Assembly: GCA_019802505.1 (NCBI GenBank)
Contig: JAFMOC010000083.1
Coordinates: 3,228,001-3,292,000 of the forward strand
From: Corydoras sp. C115
Lineage: Eukaryota > Chordata > Actinopteri > Siluriformes > Callichthyidae
Reading direction: 5' to 3'
DNA length: 64,000 bases
Below the pieces are notes generated by a model, which saw only the letters and a program-made list of their open reading frames with translations, was not told the DNA's origin and ran no database searches. Shown here in pieces: positions 56,561 to 64,000 of this stretch (the stretch's first letter is position 1; every line of letters starts with the position of its first letter). A program made the translations under genes and the position numbers.

Positions 56561-56714
56561 CTTCACAAAACCTGCATGGCACTGTGCAATGTAATATTAC
56601 AACACATGCAGTCTTACATAAATATCTGGTCAGTCTTTTATGAATTCTACGTTTTATTGATTACTTAATAAATCGCAAAATAAATGCATGGAAAAGTATG
56701 GCAAGTTTATGCAT

Positions 56715-56852
56715 TCTTCTGCTTAATCCTCGTCCGGGGGGGGCAGAGGGTCTCCGTGCCCAAGCACTGGGCGGATATACCTAGGACAGGTGCCATTCTA
56801 TCAAACAGACACACACTTTATGGGACAAGTTAAAGAATTTAATTTACCGGAG
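56715..56852 (-). repeat. SINE family A fragment, diverged
   Basis: TTCTGCTTAATCCTCGTCC through CAAGTTAAAGAATTTAATTTACC, inverted. Confidence 0.65.
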
Positions 56853-56869
56853 GAAAACCGGTGGGAGGA

Positions 56870-57170
56870 AAAGGGGGGGCAGAAAGTTTAGGGTGCTGGG
56901 CAGATACACCCAGGACAGGGCGCCAATCAATCGCTGGGCACTCTCTCACTCACACAGACACACAAACACATTCTATATGGGGCAATTTGGAGAACTCAAT
57001 TGACTTGATCGATGTTTTTGGACTGTGGGAGGAAAACAGAGAACCCGGAGGAAACCCACGCGGACACGGGGAGAACATGGAAACTCCACCCAGATTGGGA
57101 TTCGAACCGGGAATCCCTAGTGCTGAGAGGAAAACGTGCTAACCACTAAGCCACCGTGCCTCCCGGCAAG
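56870..57170 (-). repeat. SINE family A copy, inverted
   Basis: From GGGGGGGCAGAAAGTTTAGGG to CTAAGCCACCGTGCC, tail absent. It looks inserted into, or joined with, the preceding fragment. Confidence 0.88.
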
Positions 57171-57191
57171 TTTATTGTTTGTCTTTGTTAT

Positions 57192-57516
57192 TCCATCCAT
57201 ACATTATCTTCCACTTTATCCTCTACTAGGGTCGCGGGGAGGGGGTGGGGTTCCCCATGCCTATCCAGGGGAGAACGTTTCGGGCGCTTGGCAGATACAC
57301 CCAGGACAGGGCGCCAATCAATCGATGGGCACACACTCTCTCGATATGGGGCAATTTGGAGAATTCATGTTCTTGGATTGTGGGAGGAAACCAGAGAACC
57401 CGGAGGAAACCCACGTGGACACGGGGAGAACATGGAAACTCCACCCAGATTCGAACCTGGAATCCCTAGCGCTGAGAAGCAAAAGTGCTAACCACTAAGC
57501 CACCGTGCCGCCCTGT
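57192..57516 (-). repeat. SINE family A copy, inverted
   Basis: Tail ATTCCATCCATACATTATC to CTAAGCCACCGTGCCGCC. Small deletions occur around the ATTCATGTTCTTGG part and before the B box. Confidence 0.9.
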
Positions 57517-57939
57517 TTTTGTGATTGTCAAATTAAAAATAATGATAATAATTAATAGTCTTTAGTTTAAATTACTTTTTAGTTTGGAATGTTTTTAAAA
57601 CAATGGATTTCAATATGCATCATAAACAAAAGTTTATTAACCCTGCTCCTAGTACCCCAAAGCCTCTGCCTTTGTTTCACTTGCTCCCAGCACACCAAAT
57701 CCAGCTAATCAGCTCATTAACATCCCATTACTGAGATGAAGTGCGTGGGTTTGAGCAGATAAAATACTCAAATGAGCAGGTCAGTAAACCTCCAGGATCA
57801 GGATTAAAACACAGGGTCATAGAAGGAACCTTAACATCTCCAAAATCAAAATGTATTTTAATAATGCTTCTGCCTAAAATGACAATAGAGATTTGGAATT
57901 AGATATTCATTATGGCATTAGATATTCAATACTTAAGAA

Positions 57940-57940
<1 letters not shown>
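57517..57940. other. Intronic DNA, no recognised feature
   Basis: AT-rich and repeat-free. Confidence 0.45.
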
Positions 57941-57941
<1 letters not shown>

Positions 57942-58023
<82 letters not shown>

Positions 58024-58049
58024 TATTAAATATTAAATTATTAAATATT

Positions 58050-58115
<66 letters not shown>
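57942..58115. repeat. Two TA microsatellites around an AT-rich spacer
   Basis: TA runs of about 38 and 29 units flank AATTATATTAAATATTAAATT. Confidence 0.95.
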
Positions 58116-58119
<4 letters not shown>

Positions 58120-58528
58120 TAACTGAATAATAAAAGAATAAACAGGCTTCATCCACAATACTCACGGCATTAAATTATCCCTCCCCCCCATCAAAGTTAA
58201 TAGCTAAAACATTGCAGTGAGGCGAGGTTGTGTCCTGAGATACGTCAAAGCGACTGGGAGAGATTTAATGAGTAATTTCATTATCGTTTAGTTCACAGCA
58301 AGTTCACAGTTCGACCCATTTTCAGCTTTGCAGGGCGGAGGGTGTAATTTAAAGCATTTGACAGCGATGGTGTTGATGAACCAGCAGAAGGCTCTAGAAG
58401 GTGTGGCCTTGTGAAATGTTCACTATTGCACGGCCTGGATATAAATATAGTACTAAAAAGAGACTTCAATGACGCATATTTACATCCTGAGAACATTTGT
58501 ATTATTAAATTGATCAGAACCATAAAGT
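58116..58528. other. Intronic DNA, no recognised feature
   Basis: Unique-looking; poly-C run at 58181-58188. Confidence 0.4.
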
Positions 58529-58742
58529 AAGGGCGGCACGGTGGTTTAGTGGTTAGCACGTTCTCCCCTCAGCGCAAGGGGTTCCCGGTTCAAATCCCAG
58601 CCGGGGTGAGTTTCCATGTTCTCCCCATGTCCACGTGGGTTTCCTTTGGGTTCTCCAGTTTCCTCCTACAGTCCAAAAACATAGATCAAGGTCAACTGAA
58701 TTCTTCCAAATTGCCCCATATAGAGTGTGTTTGCATATGTGT
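58529..58742 (+). repeat. SINE family A copy, 3' truncated
   Basis: Head AGGGCGGCACGGTGGTTTAG to GAGTGTGTTTGCATATG. The latter half and tail are absent. Confidence 0.87.
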
Positions 58743-58834
58743 AGAACATGCAGCCCTAGATTAATTATGAGAAAGGTGAAACTAAACCCAGTGTAATGTA
58801 ATGTGGCTGTAAATATAAGTGTCTGTGTGAATGT

Positions 58835-58835
58835 A

Positions 58836-58872
<37 letters not shown>

Positions 58873-58939
58873 ATAAAATTATGATAAATAAAATGATACA
58901 TATGTGTGTGTGTGTATATCATTTTATTTATATACATAC

Positions 58940-59011
<72 letters not shown>
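58835..59011. repeat. Compound TG/TA microsatellite
   Basis: TATGTGTGTGTG then TA runs occur twice (58838-58870 and 58902-59011), with ATTATGATAAATAAAATG between them. Confidence 0.92.
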
Positions 59012-59012
<1 letters not shown>

Positions 59013-59349
59013 TGACGGTACAGTGGCTTAGTGTTTTGCATGTTCTCCTCTCAGCTCTAGGGATTTCCGATTTGAATCCCAATCTGGATTCGAGTTTCCA
59101 TGTTCTCCCCGTGTCCGTGTGGGTTTCCTCCCACAGTCCAAAAACATGGATCAAGGTCAATTGAATTCTCCAAATTGCCCCATATAGAGTGTTTGTGTGT
59201 GTGTGTGTGTTTGTGTCTGTGTGAGTGAGTGTGGGCCCAGTGATAGATTGGCTCTCTGTCCTGGGTGTATCTGCCCAGCTCCCGAAACAGAACCCCCCCC
59301 GCGAACCTAGTAGAGGATAAATCGGAAGATAATGGATGGATGGATGAAT
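59012..59349 (+). repeat. SINE family A copy with TG expansion
   Basis: It follows the TA run directly; head ATGACGGTACAGTGGCTTAG, degenerate B box, TG expansion at 59191-59210 and GGATGGATGGATG tail. Confidence 0.88.
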
Positions 59350-59755
59350 CGTCAAGTTTACCGACTGTACGAACACGGATTCATTTGATTCACAGAATTA
59401 GATTCGGAATTACAGCTTAATTTAAGGAGTGATTTGAATGTGTTATGCTTTCATCCACATTTGTTTAACCGAGATGAGATTTACAGTTGATTCAAAATGG
59501 CTATTACACTGTGTGTGTGTGTTTTGTGTCTGTGTGTGTGTGTGTGTGTACCTCAGGCACGCTTGCCTTATCCACATACAAAGCTACAATTCAGAGCCTA
59601 TTCCTTTTTTCCTGCACATACACATCGGCGTTCACACGCTTTCCCCCTACATTTCCATAAATAAGACAGCAGGGGCTGCGGCAGGGGAAAACGAAAAAGG
59701 CTTCCTCTTGAGTACAGGAATATGATAAATACATGGCTGAACTTAAAAAAGCTAC
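59350..59755. other. Intron start downstream of exon A
   Basis: A TG microsatellite at 59509-59548; otherwise unremarkable. Confidence 0.5.
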
Positions 59756-59934
59756 CTGGTCTGTTTTGCAAAGGCGGAATCTCGGTCCCGTGAGGCTGAG
59801 GTAGACTTTGCCTTTGTGGCCGCGGAGCTCCACATAGCCGCTCTTGCTGGAGCTGCGTTTACAGGGCGTGTGGGAAATGGAGACGCCAGACTTCAGAGCA
59901 GCCTGCAGCACCTGCAGCCATTCCTGACGCTCTC
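59756..59934 (-). CDS. arap2: ARAP2-like exon A: end of one PH domain and start of the next
   Basis: This internal coding exon (179 bp) is read on the minus strand. The acceptor is cccacacag before GAGAGCG and the donor is CAG/gtagct. It starts two bases into a codon and ends in phase 0. Its 59 residues begin ERQEWLQVLQAAL, the C-terminal helix with conserved Trp that closes a PH domain. They continue through SGYVELRGHKGKVYLSL and FRLCKTDQ, which are the first strands of the next PH domain. From my knowledge of human ARAP2, this matches the segment just before the ArfGAP module. ARAP2 is a PtdIns(3,4,5)P3-dependent Arf6 GAP acting at focal adhesions and the cell cortex, and its PH domains bind phosphoinositide. 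ARAP1 or ARAP3 are less likely alternatives. A GT-rich microsatellite lies about 45 bp upstream in gene orientation. Confidence 0.85.
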
Positions 59935-59978
59935 CTGTGTGGGTGACACGCAGAGGGAAGAGCAGTTAACAGTGTGTA

Positions 59979-60041
59979 CTTGTGTGTGTGTGTGTGTGTG
60001 TGTGAGAGAGTGAGAGAGAGAGAGAGAGCGAGAGAGAGAGC
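59979..60041. repeat. TG/GA microsatellite upstream of exon A
   Basis: About 12 TG units, then GAGAGTGAGAGAGAGAGAG. In the transcript it is CA/UC-rich and lies 45 nt before the exon A acceptor. Confidence 0.92.
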
Positions 60042-60099
60042 ATGCATCAATGGGAGAAAGAAAAAGGTACAAACCGAGAAAGCTGAATTATATTAGGTC

Positions 60100-60640
60100 T
60101 CATGCTCCCGAGCGAGCAGTACACGAGCACATACGTGGGTAAATATATTTTATGCTTTTTTATGCACATTTGCCTGTGCAGGAATAGCGAGACACAAGGC
60201 CACAGGAGAATTGAATGGAGGGGAACGGGCCCGATATCGCTGGCATACTTTCAGAAAGTTTCAAATCTGCAAACCAAGCCGGGGCGCAAAAGCCCCCGTG
60301 CCTCATTGGCTAGCCTTTACTTGCCAGTTGATTGGAGGCAGTCAGAACAAGCGCTCCCTTGGGGTGCCTTTTAAATGGGACCACAGGGGCTCCCAGGCCC
60401 ACTAACCAAGAAGAAACGAACGGCTGGATGCCCCTGCGCTCAGCAGGTCTACAGCACTTTGTATCGGGTTTGATTCATAGAAAGGAAACAAAATCACGAG
60501 GACAAAGAAAAAGAAAAGGATGAGAAAGCCAGTCGCCGGGAAATCGTAATTAGGCAGGTGAGAAGGAAAAAAAGGGTCTTTATGAAACCCCCGTCCTGTC
60601 GAAAAAGCAGTTACCCAAAAGAGATCAATTAAATAGGTTT
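60100..60640. promoter_or_regulatory. Repeat-free intronic segment, candidate regulatory DNA
   Basis: Higher GC and no repeats, with several overlapping open frames on plus but no recognisable protein. It lies in the intron upstream of exon A in gene orientation. Confidence 0.3.
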
Positions 60641-61394
60641 ATAATGTAACGTGTGAAAAAATATAATAGCCAAATCGATATCCAGCCAAAAATGACCTGT
60701 GGTTTGATAATGCTAATTATGCTCTATAGAGGTGGTTTTCGATTCTGGTCTCTAAGGCCCCCCCCCCCCATGTTATTTTGTGCTTCCCCAGCTTTAACAC
60801 ACCCACTCTCACTATTTAATGGGCTATTATTGAGTTGCTGATTAGTTTGATGAAGCAAAATACTAAGAGGGCAGTAGAGCATTAAGACCAGGATTAAAAA
60901 AGCCTGGTCGTAAGGACAGCAGACAAATCACACGTTTCCATTTTGCTGGATTTATCCGTAACTGGGATTTTTCTTCAGCAGTAGTGAATATTCTATGACT
61001 TCAGAACTAAATATTTTATAGTGTTAAATATAAGTGGCATGAATACGGTCCCTAGTCTGTAATTTGCTCAGATATGTACATTTCAATGATTTAAAGCAGT
61101 TAAACGGCATTCTGTCTTTGGCCTCTAGTCTTTATCCTTAAAAAAAAAAAAAGTTTGCGTTATGTTAGGTAAATACCCAAGACAGCAAATCACAAGCATA
61201 CTAAGCAAATATTTACACATGTATGTGTATGAAGCGAATAAGGACAGATCCAAAGTGGTTATAGCAAAAGATGGATCTACAAACTATTAAACCAGGGGAC
61301 TGATTAATGTTGCAAACCTGACACTTAATTTTTTTGATGATTTTATTCTTTTTTTAAAGCCACTAAAAGTGTTGTAAATTGTAAATAAAGCGTG

Positions 61395-61395
<1 letters not shown>
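60641..61395. other. Intronic DNA, no recognised feature
   Basis: Poly-C at 60760-60770, poly-A at 61140-61152; nothing else recognised. Confidence 0.45.
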
Positions 61396-61398
<3 letters not shown>

Positions 61399-61457
<59 letters not shown>

Positions 61458-61465
61458 CATACACG
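61399..61465. repeat. TA microsatellite
   Basis: About 27 TA units, then CATACATACACGCACAC. Confidence 0.95.
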
Positions 61466-61824
61466 CACACATGAGGCGTGAACATTTTCCAAATGCACTA
61501 AACTTCATCTCCTGTTTAAGTGACTTGAATGTTTTATAAGAGCTCACATTCATTTTTAATGCTGTATTTATAAACTAATAAATGTTACATGAAGAACCGA
61601 CTAAAACTCTATGTTTAATAAAAACACTGGATTCCACTCTGTAATATCCTGTAATGCAAGACATTATTGTATTGATAAGATTGTTTCTACAGTAACTGTA
61701 CATTTTTCAAGCACAAAAACAAAAACCGGTCCACATACAGACGCACTCTGTTTTCACATACATTTTCACACATACCTTACATTTTTACCCTAATTATAAA
61801 AAAAAGTAGTTGGTTAATAGTGTT

Positions 61825-61890
61825 CTCTCATTTGTAAGTCGCTTTGGATAAAATTGGCTGATAAATGCTTAAATGTAATATAAATGTAGT
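61825..61890 (+). repeat. L2-type 3' tail
   Basis: CATTTGTAAGTCGCTTTGG, then GCTGATAAATGCTTAAATG. The same tail occurs inverted at 62281-62330. Confidence 0.7.
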
Positions 61891-62280
61891 AGATTTTATC
61901 AAGTGGTGGATGGAAACAGTGCATGCTGTGATTTGAATGTATTGACCAAATAATATCCATCTGCCAGAAATCAGAAATTATAAATTAGGAAAAAGATATA
62001 TGATAAACTGCAATCACAAACTAAAGGTGGCTCAAATGTCTGGTTGAAATTTGGTTCGGAACTTTAATAGGCTGTCTAGACAGGAAATTAGACATTTAGA
62101 GGTTGGATATGCTTTACAGGGGTACTGAAGTCTGATACATATCAGATTCCATGTCAACATGCCAAAGATCCTGTTCACAAGTACCAGGTTAGCAAAAAAA
62201 AAAAGTTATGAAATTAGCTACACCTTCGGTTGGCAGTCCTGCAGGACGCCCTGAAATGGACTTATAGCGTTTCAATTGTT

Positions 62281-63060
62281 ATATTTACATTTAGCAGACG
62301 CTTTTATTCAAAGTGACTTACAAATGAGAACACCACTAGTCAGTAGTTCTGAAGAAAACCAACTACATTGTAGAATTATCAAACCTGATCTGATCCTGCA
62401 CCCCCCCCCCTCCCCTTTTATTTTTCTTTTTTCTACAACAGGTGTTTGATAAACAGATGCGTCTTCAGTATGTTCTTAAAAATGCCATGTGACTCTGCCT
62501 TACGGACAGAGTTGGGAAGATGGTTCCACCATTTTGCAGTGGTGAACGCCACGGAGTGAGAATGAGCTTCTCTGTGAGGTGGAACCACCAGGCGACATTA
62601 ATCACTAGAGCGTAGTGAACAAGTCGGAGTGTATTTTGAAAATATAGAGTGAAGGTAGGAGGGGGAAGATCCAGAAATGGTTCTGGAGGTCAGAGTCAGT
62701 GACTTGTACTGAATGCAGCAGCTACAGGGAGCCAATGGAGAGTGAGGAGTAGTTCATTGACATGAGTTCTCTTGGGCTGGTTGAATACAAGTCAGGCTGC
62801 AGAGTTCTGAATTAGTTGTAGAGGCCTAATTGTGGAAGCTGGGAGACCGGCAAGCGACGCATTACAATAATCGAGCCGGGATGGGCTGAGGTCTTGGACT
62901 AACAGTTGGGTAGCATGTTCAGTCAACAAAGGTCTGAGCTTCCTCATGTTGTAAAGACGGAATCTGCAGGAACGGCCCGTTTTGGTCACATGATTAGAGA
63001 GTTTAAGGTGGGAGTCAATTGTGAAACCAAGTTTATAGACCGGATCGGTTGGAGACATTG
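62281..63060 (-). mobile_element. L2-like LINE, 5' truncated, with RT C-terminus
   Basis: On the minus strand 63058-62792 is open and reads LGFTIDSHLKLSNHVTK, then CRFRLYNMRKLRPLLTEHAT, QLLVQDLSPSRLDYCNASL, AGLPASTIRPLQLIQN. This is the conserved end of the L2/CR1-type reverse transcriptase frame. A 3' UTR then leads to the tail (AAGCGTCTGCTAAATG) at 62281. The frame stops early, so the copy is inactive. It belongs to the LINE class expected to mobilise SINEs, but a link to family A is not shown here. Confidence 0.85.
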
Positions 63061-63340
63061 TGGAATTGTTAAATACAGGTCACCTGATCATCACACAAAC
63101 TGTACATGTCAGTGTCCTACGCTGTTGATGCTGTCCGGCCACTCAAGGACGATGAGTCCCCCATGGAGTCTTGGTCCTCACAAAATTTCTTAACAATTTA
63201 AAAAAACAACATAACAGGGAGTTTTTTCTTGCCGCTGTCGCTTTGGCTTGCTCTTTGGGGATTCAAAGGCTTATAAAACTGTAAAGCTGCTTTGTGACAA
63301 TGTGCTATAGTAAAAAGCGCCATATAAAAAAATGACTTGA
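63061..63340 (+). repeat. LINE-type 3' tail fragment
   Basis: Joined at 63060 in the opposite direction: AGGTCACCTGATCATCACAC, GGAGTTTTTTCTTGCCGCTG, GTAAAGCTGCTTTGTGACAA and AAAAAGCGCCATATAA. Confidence 0.7.
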
Positions 63341-63876
63341 ACTCACTTGGTGCTCATATGTTGTGCTGCTCTCTCATCTCCAAACTTATTTTAAGAAAAT
63401 AATACTGTATTTAAGCTAAAATATTGTATTTTAACCTGAGTAGTGCCTCTGCCATTCACTTTTCACTGATATTCCTTGAGGGTTTCGTCTCTCCTCTTTA
63501 CTTTGTGAACTAAGTGAGGTAGAATATAATAAGACTCAAGTGCAGTACATTCGAAACTGAATGAGTAATTCAATCTGGGGGAAAAAAAAAAAGCTAATTA
63601 GTGTCTGTTTAAAGTGTACGTTATTTTAAATGTTACTTAAAAAACTGACATGTGATTAAAAAGGAAGCTGAAAAGCAAATGATTTAATGCAGGAAACCAT
63701 GGAGGGAGTAATTACACACACGCACACACACAGACACAAAGCCATTTTGAGGAACAATAGTTAATTTGGTTAATATGTTTATACATACACGCCATTTATG
63801 AGACCGCGTAAATAAAAATAAAAGTTCAGAATTAAACACAATCCTGTTACATGGATTAACACATAACTTCATATAC
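63341..63876. other. Intronic DNA, no recognised feature
   Basis: AT-rich; CA run at 63715-63735; nothing else recognised. Confidence 0.45.
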
Positions 63877-64000
63877 GGGGCAGCGCAGTGGATTAGTGGT
63901 TAGTGGTTAATTTATTTATATAGTGCTTTTTACAATAGCACATTGTCACAAAGCAGCTTTACATTGTTGTAAGCCTTTGAACCCCCAAAAAGCAAGCCGA
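63877..64000 (-). repeat. SINE head scrap and inverted LINE-type tail
   Basis: GGCAGCGCAGTGGATTAGTGG then, inverted, AGTGCTTTTTACAATAGCAC and AAGCAGCTTTACATTG. It continues past the window end. Confidence 0.7.

Noticed and set aside
60102..60523. Three overlapping plus-strand frames
   Set aside because: Three frames open at once in a GC-richer stretch, none resembling a known protein; more likely non-coding.

Overview
The window looks like nuclear DNA from a ray-finned fish, probably a teleost of the otophysan (catfish/characin-like) type. The evidence is the dense fish-type SINEs, LINE 3' tails and Tc1-like MITEs, the long CA and TA microsatellites, and vertebrate exons separated by multi-kb introns. 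The clade is inferred from repeat style only. There is no bacterial-style gene organisation, no CRISPR array, no rRNA gene and no intact tRNA gene.

Only one protein-coding gene can be supported. It is the middle part of an ARAP-family gene, best matched to ARAP2 (ArfGAP with RhoGAP, ankyrin repeat and PH domains), on the minus strand. Seven exons were located from splice sites and reading-frame continuity. In transcription order they are 59756-59934, 51994-52100, 45470-45669, 32305-32390, 32041-32223, 20975-21149 and 18438-18563. They encode the end of one PH domain, a complete second PH domain, the ArfGAP zinc finger with its cysteines and HR arginine, the ankyrin region and the start of the next linker. 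Every exon phase joins to the next without a stop. Introns are 7655, 6324, 13079, 81, 10891 and 2411 bp. A possible eighth exon, in the following PH domain, lies at 3471-3536 (weak). The N-terminal part of the gene lies beyond position 64000. The remaining PH domains, RhoGAP and RA region would lie before position 1.

Nearly everything else is intron filled with repeats. The dominant repeat, called SINE family A here, is a tRNA-derived element of about 340 bp. It has matches to the Pol III A box (TGGCTTAGTGG) and B box (GTTCGAATC), a body shared by all copies, and a GGAT or GAAT tetranucleotide tail. More than 40 copies or fragments occur in both orientations. Several have perfect target-site duplications of 11-16 bp, one is a tandem pair, and several are nested. 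Other repeats are a second tRNA-derived SINE (family B), 3' ends of LINEs including an L2-like fragment with recognisable reverse transcriptase C-terminus (62281-63060), Tc1/mariner-like MITEs, an AT-rich MITE-like family, several local tandem or inverted duplications (24.7-25.3, 30.8-31.2, 36.4-37.1, 39.1-40.9, 41.1-43.6, 47.1-48.0 and 48.6-50.2 kb), an 870-bp purine-rich tract (21.55-22.42 kb) and a long palindromic TG/TA microsatellite (22.57-23.31 kb).

Several intronic stretches are free of repeats and rich in TAAT-type motifs or CpG (18.6-19.5, 37.1-37.7, 40.4-40.6, 55.6-56.6 and 60.1-60.6 kb). They are candidates for conserved regulatory DNA, but only a cross-species alignment can show that. 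I found no previously undescribed gene system. The most unusual items are the UG repeats on both sides of the ankyrin exon, the perfect 35-bp hairpin at 50761-50849, the interleaved repeat array at 41-43.6 kb and the tandem SINE pair.
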